The position numbers and the translations under genes are program-made. The notes under the pieces are model-generated. The model had not been told where the DNA came from, ran no database searches, and saw only the letters and a list, made by a program, of their open reading frames with translations. Positions 47,501 to 58,898 of a stretch of 64,000 nt of DNA are shown here, one piece after another (the stretch's first letter is position 1; each line of letters starts with the position of its first letter). Origin of the DNA: Patiria pectinifera (Eukaryota > Echinodermata > Asteroidea > Valvatida > Asterinidae); contig CM057144.1 in assembly GCA_029964075.1 (NCBI GenBank), positions 11,679,281 through 11,743,280 on the forward strand, given 5' to 3'.

Positions 47501-50500
47501 AAACGGTCACTGTGGACAGGATTCGACCTAAGCAACACGTGCGCTGTGCGCGGGCTGACTGACATACGATATGTACAACGTACGTGCATGTACATGTACT
47601 GTACATTGTGGACGTCCTGTGTATGTTTCAAAGCAGAGGTATTGTCAACCTGAAGTTTTAAGCGTGCGCAGGGCATGTCCGAGTTTGCTGATTGCCTCAG
47701 AGCTTTCAAATGTTTTAGACATACCCTTCAATAGACAATTAAAGTAAAAACTAATATAAAAACTGACATGGTTGATTTTTCAGGAATTTTCTAAGGAAAA
47801 AGGGTCTTTTCATTATAACTTCCGGTCTGATGACGTCATACACCTTAAACTTCGCACACGTCTTAAGTGGGTCAAGGTCATCATATACACCAATATTTAG
47901 GCGATTCCGACAAACTTCGCCACAGACATCTATTCAAAATACATTTTTGAAAATGTTCAACCTGTCGCTAGAGGGCGCTCGAAGATTGCATGACGTCATC
48001 GTAGATGATTTGAAGAATACTATCACCCAAGAGACTAACACCGTTGAAAGAAAGTTCATATCTATTACCACTTTCAAATTTAATAAGCCACTTCCGGTTT
48101 TGGCCTTTTTCGACCGGAAGCAAGGGTCACGTGATTTCACGCACACTGAATGAAATAAAGACCTCAACTTACTCTACCACTTGCCGGCAACAGAATGCTG
48201 CGGACGCGTACGGTTGATTTCTTATGCATTTTTAAAAATTAAAAGTGTCACAATTTAATTGCCTATAAATAAACACCGGATGACGTCATCATGACGTCAT
48301 CATTACACAAGGTTGTTTGAATTAGGGTCTTTGCTTGGACAAAGATTGGTGTAAATGAATTACTGGCAAAGAGTCGAAAATGCCCTGTGAAAATTGACAT
48401 TTAAAAAAAAAATTCTGTGTACAAAGTCTATGGGAAAAATTAAATATTCAAAATTCCATAATAAATCACGTGATGACGTCAGCATGATGAAAAGTTTCGG
48501 CACACATCCTCAGATGATGATTAATAACTATGCTGAGTTTAAAGTTGATCGGATTTAAAATAATTGCCAAAGTGGCTTGTAGAATAAAAACGTGTACAAA
48601 ACCTATGGAGAAAGCGGAAAAAGAAAAAAAACTAGAAATGTGTTTGTGGACAAACACTGAGCTGTTTCGATCGTTTTCTTAATGACTGCCGTAAAGGAGT
48701 TTCATCCAGGGCGAATGAACATGTACATGCGTATTCTATACAATGAGTGTCTATCCTACGGCCCTGACTATGCATGAACATAAAACCTGTCAAAGTTAGC
48801 CGGAAATCGGCTAAAACGGTCACTGTGGACAGGATTTGACCTCAGCAACACGTGCGCTGTGCGCGGGCTGACTGACATACATGTACGATATGTACAACGT
48901 ACATGCATGTACATGTACATTGTGGACTGTGCATGTTTTAAAGCAGAGTTATTGTCAACCTGAAGTTTTAAGCGTGCGCAGGGCATGTCCAAGTTTGCTT
49001 ATTGCCTCGAAACTTTGAAATGTTTTAGACCTACCCTTAAATAGACCATTAAAGTAAAAACTAATACAAAAACTGCCATGGTTGATTTTTCAGGAATTTT
49101 CTAAGGAAAAAGAGTCTTTTCATTATAACTTCCGGTCTGATGACGTCATGCACCTTAAACTTCGCACACGTCTTAAGTGGGTCAAGGTCATTCTATACAC
49201 CAATATTTAGGCGATTCCGACAAACTTCGCCACAGACATCTATTCAAAATACATTTTTGAATTTTTTTAACCTGTCGCTAGAGAGCGCTCGAAGATTGCT
49301 TGACGTCATCGGTAAATGATTTGAAGAATGCTATCAGCCAAGAGACTAACACCGTTAAAAGCAAGTTCATATCTGTTACCACTTTTAAATAATAAGCCAC
49401 TTCCGGTTTGGGCCTTTTTCGACCGGAAGCAAGGGTCACGTGATTTCACGCACACTGAATGAAATAAAGACCTCAACCTACTCTACCACTTGCTGGCAAC
49501 AGAATGCTGCGGACGCGTACGGTTGATTTCTTATACATTTTTAAATATTAAAAATGTCACAATTTAATTGCCTATAAATAAACACTGGATGACGTCATCA
49601 TGACGTCATCATTACACAATGTTGTTTGAATTAGGGTCATTGCTTGGACAAAGATTGGTGTAAATGAATTACTGGCAAAGTGTCGAAAATGCCCTCTGAA
49701 AATTGACATTTTTTTTTAAATTTCTGTGTACAAAGTCTATGGGAAAAATTAAATATTCAAAATTCTATAATAAATCACGTGATGACGTCAGCATGACGAA
49801 AAGTTTCGGCATACATCCTCAGATGATGGTTAATAACTATGCTGAGTTTAAAGTTGATCGGATTTGAAAAAAAGCCAAAAGTGACTTGTAGAACGAAAAC
49901 ACGTGTTATCCTATGAGAAAAAAGTCTGAAAAACAAAAGAGAAAAAAAAAAATAACAGAAACAAGAGCTGTTTCGGTGTGTACACCGAAACAGCTAAAAA
50001 AAAAAAAAAGGAAAAAAAAAAACTTTAACGAAAACAATAGCTGTTCCCAATTGAAATTGGGAACAGCTAAAAACAACCATCGATGGAAAAAGAGGATTTC
50101 TGAAAATTAATTCACAGAACGTGATCTTCATTTTCTGTGTATGTATTTTCCATTGAAATGACGAGATTGCAAAACTCGAACCTGTGGAGAAACATCGTAG
50201 TGTGTTTCTGCAGTCCGGCAGAATTTTCGGCCACACGGGATGGGCCGTACACAGTGCAGCAATGCACACTGATACCGCGCCGGGCCGGCCGTGTGTACAG
50301 CGCGTTGTACGGCCGGCCAGACTGAATGTTTGCGGCGCTAGCGGCCATGATGTACGTTAAGCATAATTGTGGAATGACCCACCTCAAATATATTTTTAAG
50401 TAGGTGAGGCAAGTTTTAATCTCTTTTGATGGCTAGTCTTGATAATTTTTGTGGCGCAAATGAGAATAATCCAGGCACAAAATACATGAAATATAAACGA

Positions 50501-53267
50501 TTCCTTGCTTTACTACTGATACTACAAATATAGAAATGGTGAAATAATTTTTTCCAACAATACTACCGACGCTATTTTGAAAGGCATGTTATCGAGAGCA
50601 GAAGTGATTTAAGTTTACATTATACAATTTTGATTTTTTTTTTACAAAAAAATTACAAGATCTCCTCTGAAATGCTCTAAAATGCACCAGAAAGCTTCTC
50701 AAGTTCAAAAATTTTTGGGGCCCTTAAGCGGGCCCCGAACCCACGCCGTGGCTTCGCGGGTGGTTGTATCACAACAAAAATTCCCCCACAGGTTTGAAAA
50801 AAATCCTGGGGAGAACACCATGGTTCTCAACATTTTAACAAATAAGGGAAAATTCTTCATAAAATTAAAACAAATCCTGCTTCAGAATTTCAGAGGAAAG
50901 TGCCCAGTAATTGCCTCAGATTGCACCACAGAGCATCTAAAATCAAAAATTTTTCGGGGCCCTTAAGCGGGCCCCGGACCCCACGCCGTAATGGCTTCGC
51001 GCTTCGCGCTCGCCGGGATTTGCACTTCATGCATAAAATTTTCAGGTTTTTTTGTTACAGACCAATCACATCCCTGAGTGGTTAGGTTTTGTGACTCATG
51101 ATCAGAGGGTCAGGGGTTGGAATCCAGCTGCTGGCCATATGTTGTGTCCTTGGGCAAGCCATTTCACCCCCACTTGCCTCTCTCCACCCAGGAGTATAAA
51201 TGGGTACCGGCATTAGCTGGGGAGTAACCTGTGATGGACTGGCATCTCATCCAGGGGGAGTAGAAATATTCTCAGTCGTTTCATGCTACTGAAACCGGAG
51301 ATAAACGCCGGCCTGATGGGCCACATTGGCTCTCGACAGACTTAACTAGGTCTTGCACCGTCCTAAAGCGCTTTGCCTGTTACCCCCTGTACCGCCTCAA
51401 CTTGCCCCAGTGCTCAGTGGTTCTAGGCATTCACAAACCCGTAAATACAATGTAAATACAAGTGCTGATGCATTTATTGTTATCACAATCAGATGCTGAT
51501 TTGTTCTTGTCGCCTCAGGGTGCACGGCATGATCGTCTCAGACGATTCCAAGTTTCACTTCAAGGGGATGAACGAGGTCTTGCGGGAGGTGGACGCTAAG
51601 GACAGTAACGGCAAGGCTCTGCAGGCCGAAGACATCGTCAATCTGGTGGATGGGGTCAAGGGGCGGGGCTACGGATTGTCCACGCAGGAGGAGTTAGGTA
51701 AACAAATGCCTAGATTATAGGAAATTGTCGTATATCAACCCTGTCAGTACTACAGGTGACTTAAGTAAGCAATACACAAATCCTTCCAAAGGACTCTGGC
51801 ATGCACAGTTGATTGAATTTCACTGCCTGTGCACACACTCTTGTTTTACTGTACTCCATTGGACAATGCTTTGTGTTTTACTTACTGTCCCTGTAATATA
51901 ACACTCTCCGTAGACTAAGCACACAAACCTACTACAGAGGACCGTTTTGAACAAAAGACCCAACTCCCGAGGACTGAAAGGATCTGTTGTTCTCCCTTTG
52001 TGTGTCTGTCCTCGGGGGTTATGTAGAACAAGTTACATGCTGGTTCGAACATGTATGGCCTGAACTCCCATGACTCATTGATACTGAACGTACACAAACC
52101 ATAAGGCTCATAAGGCACGAGCATAAGATGCTGTTCGCAGTGCGATCAAGAGTCCATGAAAGTGGTTCCTCCAAACTTTCTCATTTAAACCATTAAAGGG
52201 AATATACAACATTTGCAAACATCAACAAATAAAACTACCAAGTTTTTACGAAATACCTTACTAGGATGTTGGTTAATGACAGTCTAAAGCATCCTGTAAA
52301 ATTATGGCACCTGGTGTGAAGTCATTTTCAAGAAAATGGTATTTTTGTATAAATTTCCAACGGTGTGGTCGGCCGACCACCGTTGGAAAAACCTAACTAT
52401 TTTTCATCTACTGCTCCAAATTTACCATTTTTTTTCCAGTGAAAATTTTGTTTGCTATTGGTTACATGTTCATGATCGGGTGCAGGCCAGCTAGACTGGT
52501 TCCGTTACCTTACAATTTTCCGGCATCTATAAATTGATCTATTTCATCTTAAGTGGAGTCAGGGAACCAGACTACTTGAACGTTTTTGTTTTTCATGGCT
52601 TTTTCGAACACAAAACTTCAAACATGCCAGTGTAACAATATTTGATCTATTATACTAACCCATCATATAGTTCATTTCTGAAAATTACAGCAAAAGCCAA
52701 TGATGTACATTCCCTTTAAGGGGGAAATATTTCACCGAGCCCTTACCATATGCAAATTTAGTCGACATCGAAATCACACACACAACACCTAAACATTCTC
52801 TTCTTTTTCACAGACATGGTAGCTGAGATTTGTGCCAAGACCGGGATCATTATCGACCCAGTCTACACAGGAAAGAGCGTGTATCACCTTCTACGACTGA
52901 CCAGAGAAGAACCAGACATGTTCAAGGGAAACAAGATACTCTTTGTGCACACAGGTGAGGCCCTTATTCGTCAGTCCGCCATCTTGAATTGAAAGAGAGG
53001 CTAGGGCTGCAGATACGTTTAACAAAATTCCTAGGATGAAAGGAATGAGGATGGAATTGAGGTAGATTACCTTTTAACCTCAATCTGGGAAAGTTATAAT
53101 TTATCTATTTATCAAATTTTTTTTTGTTTTCTTCAATCTTGCCAGGCGGCATCTTTGGACTTTTCGATGGCCGCATGGACGAGACCGTCCGAAGAATCGG
53201 ACTGGAACAGAACAAATTTCACGAATGGATGGAACTGGCCGACCAAGCTCCCGATATGAACCTCTAA
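38584..53267 (+). CDS. D-cysteine desulfhydrase / ACC deaminase-like PLP enzyme, copy 2
   Basis: Nine exons: 38584 (or 38923)-39090, 40137-40250, 40471-40629, 41102-41238, 41967-42066, 42524-42624, 51519-51697, 52814-52954 and 53146-53267. Exons 2-6 and 8 have the same lengths and phases as in copy 1; exon 7 is 3 bp longer. SELSGNKARKLEF keeps the PLP lysine and STQSNHCRA the substrate loop, while the phosphate loop is [10 protein letters not shown] instead of copy 1's [22 protein letters not shown] and FVHTGG are retained, again the desulfhydrase-type Thr. Two starts are possible. ATG 38584 (good context) gives 519 residues with a long Arg/Ser-rich, acid-poor leader that could be a mitochondrial presequence. 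ATG 38923 (MEGDTSPDS) gives 406 residues. Intron 6 is nearly 9 kb and holds the hairpin-headed array. The changed loop suggests altered cofactor binding or a different substrate. Confidence 0.9.
40575..41040 (+). repeat. Decayed tandem copies of the exon 3 / intron 3 junction
   Basis: The end of exon 3 plus its donor (AGGTCACCAGTCTCAGTAAG) is repeated at 40682-40701 almost unchanged. More degenerate copies of the same unit of about 66 bp fill the rest of intron 3. They are marked by GTCTGGAACCCCACCTC variants near 40722, 40793, 40928 and 40993. The second copy keeps a perfect donor at 40695/40696. Confidence 0.8.
41510..41934. mobile_element. Pogo-like MITE in intron 4 of desulfhydrase copy 2
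   Basis: The ends ACAGTGGAACGTCGCTATAA and TATAGCGACGTTCCACTG are inverted. Left and right subterminal parts repeat TTCGGTATAGC. CAGT-start ends with GTTATAACGAA-type subtermini are typical of pogo/Tigger-derived elements. TA precedes the left end, while the base pair after the right end is CA, which suggests decay of the duplication. Confidence 0.75.
43188..49956 (+). repeat. Hairpin-headed tandem array rich in TGACGTCA, five units
   Basis: Units begin at 43188, 44875, 46213, 47300 and 48631, each with ACTAGAAAT followed by a hairpin. Head type 1 (units 1, 2 and 4) has GTGGTTGTGAACAACCAC then GAGCTGTTCCC. Head type 2 (units 3 and 5) has GTGTTTGTGGACAAACAC then GAGCTGTTTCG. Bodies contain AACTTCCGGTCTGATGACGT, CGCTAGAGGGCGCTC, TGACGTCATCATGACGTCA and GGGAAAAATTAAA, and end in an A/G-rich run. 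Unit 1 has an internal duplication of about 410 bp. Unit 3 has a largely different body. The 107-codon frames at 43652 and 47830 are identical because units 1 and 4 are near-identical there. The array lies in intron 6 of desulfhydrase copy 2. Confidence 0.88.
49957..50070. repeat. Two palindromes ending the tandem array
   Basis: The first is a 30 bp palindrome (AGCTGTTTCGGTG, two bases, CACCGAAACAGCT). The second is AGCTGTTCCCAATT, GA, AATTGGGAACAGCT. They are separated by A-rich sequence. Each reproduces the signature next to one of the two unit heads of the array, GAGCTGTTTCG and GAGCTGTTCCCAAT. Confidence 0.85.
50660..51010 (+). repeat. Duplicated block with GGGCCC / GGGCCCC stem
   Basis: Two copies about 250 bp apart (near 50695-50760 and 50935-51000) each run AAAAATTTTT, GGGGCCCTTAAGCGGGCCCC, then a CCCACGCCG segment and GGCTTCGCG. 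The central 20-mer is a near-palindrome able to form a strong stem. The order of blocks suggests a tandemly repeated element, still in intron 6. Confidence 0.7.
51072..51380 (+). mobile_element. tRNA-derived SINE in intron 6 of desulfhydrase copy 2
   Basis: The tRNA-like head is GAGTGGTTAGGTTTTGTGAC with GGGGTTGGAATCC as a weak B box. The body is GTGTCCTTGGGCAAGCCA and CCAGGAGTATAAATGGGTAC, as in the 23.9 kb copy. The tail continues with GATGGACTGGCATCTCATCC, not present in that copy. Confidence 0.78.
52193..52719. mobile_element. MITE family C, copy in intron 7 of desulfhydrase copy 2
   Basis: The ends TTAAAGGGAATATACAAC and ATGTACATTCCCTTTAA are conserved, and the central palindrome at about 52357-52390 is well preserved. 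The order and sequence match 24612-25141 closely. Confidence 0.92.
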
Positions 53268-56200
53268 AAAACCTGGCAATTGACTGAGTTGTGCCAGGCA
53301 CTTCCGGCTATAGCGCCCTCTATTGACCGAGTTGTGCTAGGCACTTCCTTCACACTTCCCATATGGCTCTCGGTCCCGTCAAATTTCAGGAGTGGTCGGA
53401 ATCCGGCTTACCAGCTCCTGGTCTGAACCACTTCTTGAAAGGGTAATAGCGCCCTCGGTTGGTTGTATTGTACCAATCAATTGTACCCCATCCGTGCTGT
53501 AACCGTTGATTGACAATATTTAAAATGCTATCTTATGTCCATCAATGCTATTAATCATCCAAGCGATGCAAACAGCGCCCTCTATTGATTTGTTTCTTAC
53601 AATCGTCCTCCGGTAGGCCAAGGGTATTTCTCTTGTGCCAATACAACGCAGCCCTCTTTCTGAAGCTCCGCCCACTATAGGGGTATAAGAATATTGCAAA
53701 CAGTCGAGCCACATTTCTTTTTTCTTTTTTCATATTAACAGGTCTTCCCACATTTTGTATATATTTTCGATACGAACATATAAATTTAGCCCTTTTTTCT
53801 AAAGTTTCGTTGTGTTAGCACACTAAATTCAGTATATGTGCATTTTTGCCTATCATTTTATATCGATCGATCTCTAGGTCCTGCATTTGTATCGAAACTT
53901 GGCCACTAAAAAGCAACCCATTTTATGAATGAAAGATTTTTGCACAAATTAATTGATGAAAAGAATGATCTTATTCTTTTTGGCTCGAAACGTGTATTCC
54001 TCATTCTGTAATTGCTTTGATTTATTTGAAAAAGGTCAACAAATGTTAGTATTTATTTTATGTTTAATAATTATACTTAATTGGCACCATGTGCCGAGTA
54101 GCAGTATTTTCTCCAAAAACATGTGCTATGCATATTTTATTTAGATCGGTTCTCAGTAATTTGTATAAAATTTATGAAGAAATTTCAAAGAAGTTTGACT
54201 TTGATTCAAAGATATGTAAATAAGTATTTTTATTATAGATTTCAGTTTCTGAGCATAATAATAAATTAGCTAAGAAACATTTGTCATTAATCATTTGTCA
54301 TTTTCATTGATTTGTCAGTTATCCTTAACCAAAAACAACTTAATTTTTATTGGTATTAAAATACCAAATTTATTTTTGATTTTCATATTTTGCATGAAAT
54401 TTAATTAGGGGTATTTTTCCCCGGACCTTGTTGAAAATCATGAGGATGTATTTAAAATCGAAGAGAAAAATTGCCTGGACGTTTTTATTGAAGCATCTTA
54501 AAGAAAATACCCAGAAATTTGCCTCCAAAATGACCAATGGAGCAAGGAAAATGTTCAATGGAGACAAAGAGATGTCGAAAGTGCGTACAAAGATGCACGT
54601 TTTCAACAATAGACGATGCGCGATTGGCGCACATTCCTCGTGGAGGGCGCCCTACATTTCCTTGTAAACAAGAATCGAGCCAACACATTCCGTGCATAAT
54701 GAAGCGCTCAGTCATATCAATAGTGTGTGTGCGCTTTTGCTAGACTTTCTAGACATTTTGGGATGATAACTTTGAGCCAAAAATTCGAGGAAGAACTATG
54801 AACTTGAGTTGTGTCCGCTTAGGGAGTCCCAGGACCTGTCTTTGAGGGTGGAAAGCTGACTTTGAGGGTCGAGGTAAGTTCCGAAAATGCCGCTTTTGGA
54901 CGGGCTTTGACGTGTGTGTGGAAATGGAATTCGACGGCAGGTTGCCGTTTTGTTCACACGCTTTGAATGCAGGTGACTGCATTGGTAAACAACTTAGCAA
55001 GTCTTCGAGTCGATCCGAGAAACGTGGTTCGCTTTCACGAGCCGCTTCGGATGAGGTGGAATTTTTGTCTTTGACAAGAGATTAAGTTTACAGCCACTGG
55101 TTTATTGAAGCATTGATAAGTTTTGGAGATTATCGTCGACATGACAAAAAAGAGCCCTTTCGTGGATTTGTGTGGCATGTGTGGTAAATTTAAAGCAGTA
55201 CGGTAGTATTCGCGGTATGGTAGGCCATAGAATTTTTGTGTGTGCACTGCAATTCTTAGAATGTGATTTGGGAAAAAAATACTGTTAATCACTGCATTCT
55301 TTACTTTCTTTCTTGTGAAAACTTGTCCAAATATTGTGTTACAAAGAAATAAAACAGATTTAAAGCATATGAAATATTCCTCTAGGTATTTGCAATATAT
55401 TTGATTGCATGCATACTCAACGCTTTAAGTTTAAAATTTGCAAATTTTGTTGAAACTTGTTTTGGCATGCAACCTAGAAAAAGTATGTAAATATTAATGT
55501 GCTGTAGCTATACTATAAATATACGATATCTACATTATAATTTAATAAGGTAGGCCTAACTTTTACAAAATCTCAATTTGAAATTTTGTCTTGATTTTTA
55601 ATGTTCAAAACGAATGAATACACTATCTACTGTTTGATCATTTGAATGAGTAGTTAACCATTTTTTAGCAATTTTTTTTTTAGCATAGATATGCTTTTAA
55701 TAATGATACAGACTTTATAAAAATATTCATGAAGAAAAAAAACCTTTTCTACAAAAAAGACTACAGTATAAAACAAAAAGGAAATAAATGTCGCAACCTG
55801 AAGCCACTTCAGTGGTTGTATACAATGTCTATGGAGAGTCAAGAATTTTTTCAAAGTATTTCCTAACAAAATTGGAAATATTTCTCAGTCCCAGATTTCT
55901 GTCTTATCATCATTTTTGCAATGATTGACCTTCACTGAGATGATATATGAAGAAAAAAGTGGCGTCAGGTTGCAACATTTTTTTCCAACAAAACATCCTC
56001 TTTTCAATTACTTGATTTTGTGTACCTTACTACTTCCTTCTAGCTTTGCCCTCAAACAAAGAAAGCAGAGTCAGCATAGATGTTATCTCTAATTGGCAAT
56101 TTCCAAATCAAAACCTTCCTTCCTCAGTTTGAGCCAAAAACCTTTGTCCATCTTCCCTTGCTCTATGCTCTGCCCGTACATTCCATAAACACAGAGAATT

Positions 56201-57480
56201 CATGTACAAATTCCTTCCCTGGCACGTAGGTCTGCACCAAATGGGACCCCATGGGGGACCACATTGATGAAATGCTTCCCCCAAATGGGTAAATTCACCC
56301 AATTACACTCGGCCATTGGGGGAATGATTCGCCCCACTGCAATGGGCTCCCAGTAGGCAGACACCATACTGGGCAATTGGGTGGGTAGACTTGCTACCAG
56401 TCTGTCAGTGATTCAGCGGATGGTACTCTCTAGAACTGCTGTGAAAGAATGTTGGCTGTAATTAGGCCATGTAAAAAAAATAAAACAGTTCCTCGTCCCC
56501 GTCCACTACTTTTTTTTTAAATTCACACAGTTGCAATATTTTTTTAGCACAAACATTGTATAATATTGTCAATATATTTGTTTCAATCCAACAAAATTGC
56601 TTTGTAGAAAACGAAAGGGTTATGGCTCCTTTGAACATAATTTTGTATTGATCAGCAAAATATTCGAAAAAAAATTGAAGAATCCATCCGCTATCTTGGA
56701 AAATCAGCCATCTTGGGAAAACAAAGAGGGAAAAAACCCCGACTGCCTCCTTCATTTAGAAAAAAAAGACCGGACGAGCAACTATTTCTTTTTTCCCCTC
56801 AGCCGTACCCCTGAAATGTTCAGGGGTTTGATGTGGGCGGAAGGTGAATGGTTGTAGGTAGCCTGTGTCTGTCATGCCATGTGCCGAAGGCCCACGGGCG
56901 GGACGAGTGGAGTGTGGGGTCAGACATTCCACGATTTCCGTGTTCCTGGCTGAAATTCTTGCGAATTTATCTTCAAGCACACAATTGGTTGGAACACGCA
57001 TGTTTGTGTAACCTGTGTAACCAACTTTTGAATTCACAGTGGTGTGCAGCACTAATGCACTAATCGTCAGGCTTAGAATAGCGCAATACGCGGAGTGCGG
57101 TATGGACCGTGGCCGTGCGGTATGGTTATATGTAGCATGGCTTGTTGCCATGGATCAACCAATCAGGATCGAGGAATCAAGTTTGCTTGAAGATAACATA
57201 CTTAACCGTACCGGTACAATGTGCAACCCTTAGGCCTATAATATAAAGGACTTGGGCAAGTCTATGTGAGGGCCACCTTTCTTTTTCAGTGTGTTTCTAT
57301 GACTACACTGTACACCTGTTTGCCCTGGAATGCGTGACAGGGTAGGTCACCCCTAGTGGGCACAGCCACTGACGGGGTTAGCCTAAAACCTACAACAAAA
57401 TGTTTGGAACCCTGGGTCTGCGTGAGTGTAATGAGACTGAGAAATAGTATGCGGGCTATGACATGTATTCATTGTTCCTT
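53268..57480. other. Gene-free stretch after desulfhydrase copy 2
   Basis: It begins with the 3' untranslated region of the enzyme gene, which has several GCGCCCTCTATTGA-like scraps and an AATAAA at about 54258. The rest is AT-rich unique sequence. Short open frames occur on both strands but none has a recognisable motif or flanking splice sites in phase. CCCAATTG/CAATGGG words recur at 56220-56370. No gene was recognised. Confidence 0.55.
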
Positions 57481-57481
57481 T

Positions 57482-58215
57482 TGTCCCTAAAGTTTTTGCC
57501 CATTTGCTTGTTAAGGGTGTGGTGAAAATTATAACAAATGATTACATTCTTACAATTTCTCTGATTTGTTGGCAATGTTTGTTGTTACTCTGATTTCTAG
57601 TGAAAGGTAGACGAGCATACTTGAGGTTTTTTTTTTAGTTACAAATAATGTGTCAAATTATTACTAATAAAGTTTTTGTCAATTTGCTTGTTACTGTTGG
57701 GGGGTGGTGATTATTATAACAAATGCTTACATTCTTACAATTTCTCAGATTTTTGGGCAATGTTTGTTGTAACTCTGATTTCTAGTGAAAGGTAGACAAG
57801 CATACTTGAGGTTTTTTTTTAGTTACAAATAATTTGTCAAATTATTACTAATAAAGTTTTTGTCAATTTACTTGTTGAGGGTGTGGTGAAAATTATTACA
57901 AATAATTGCATTCTTACAATTTCTCAGATTTTTGGGCAATGTTCGTTGTGTAACTCAGATTTCTAGTGAAAGGTAGACAAGCATACTTGAGGTTTTTTTT
58001 TTATTGACAAATAGTTTATCAAATTATTACTAACTAATAAAGTTTTTGTCAATTTCCTTGTTAAGGATGTGGTGAAAATTATTACAAATGCTTGCATTCT
58101 TACAGTTTCTCAGATTTTGCAATGTTTGTTGTAACTCTGATGACAAACATACTTGAGGTTTTTTGTTTTTGGTTTACAAATAATTTGTCAAATTATTACC
58201 AGTAAAAAGAAAGTA
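57482..58215. repeat. Tandem repeat, unit about 180-186 bp, four copies
   Basis: Copies begin with AAAGTTTTTGTCAATTTGC at about 57489, 57668, 57853 and 58039. They run through TTACAATTTCTCAGATTTTT, GAAAGGTAGACAAGCATACT and CAAATTATTACTAATAAAG. The last copy has a deletion. The unit length is in the nucleosome-repeat range often seen in satellites. Confidence 0.9.
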
Positions 58216-58367
58216 AATAAAGGCCCATTGCACTGGACAATACAGATATGATAAGTGGAATTTGTGTGCATGGCACTGGGAGTAAAGCACATGAAAATTA
58301 AGCACATGTATACTTGTTACCGGCTAAAATGTCATTTGATGCACATTGCTTATGACTGGTTCTCCGC

Positions 58368-58898
58368 TTAAAGGGAATGTACATCATTGGCTTGTGCCGT
58401 AATTTTCAGAAATGAACTATTTGAGGGGTTAGTATAATAGATCAAATATTGTTACACTGACATGTTTGAAGTTGTGTGTTCGAAAATGCTGGAAAAACCA
58501 AGAAAAACAAAAATGTTCAAGTAGTCTGGTTCCCTGACTCCACTAAAGATGAAATGGATCAATTTATAGATGCCGGAAAATTGTAAGGTAAGGGAACCAG
58601 TCTAGCTGGCCTGCACCCGTTCATGAACATGTAACCAATAGCAAACACAATTTGGACTGGAAAAAAATGGTAAATTTGGAGCAGTAGTTGAAAAATAGTT
58701 AGGTTTTTCCAACGGTGGTTGGCTGACCACCGTTGGAAATTTATACAAAAATACCATTTTCTTGAAAATGACTGTACACCAGGTGCCATAATTTTACAGG
58801 ATGCTTTAGACTGTCATTTACCAACATCCTAGTAAGCTACCGTATTTCGTAAAAATGTGTTAGTTTTGTTTTTCGATGTTTGCAAATGTTCTCTTTAA
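58368..58898. mobile_element. MITE family C, minus-orientation copy
   Basis: Begins TTAAAGGGAATGTACATC and ends GCAAATGTTCTCTTTAA, the right terminus having lost a few bases. The central palindrome near 58707-58740 is present (CCAACGGTGGTTGGC / GACCACCGTTGG). Confidence 0.9.
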
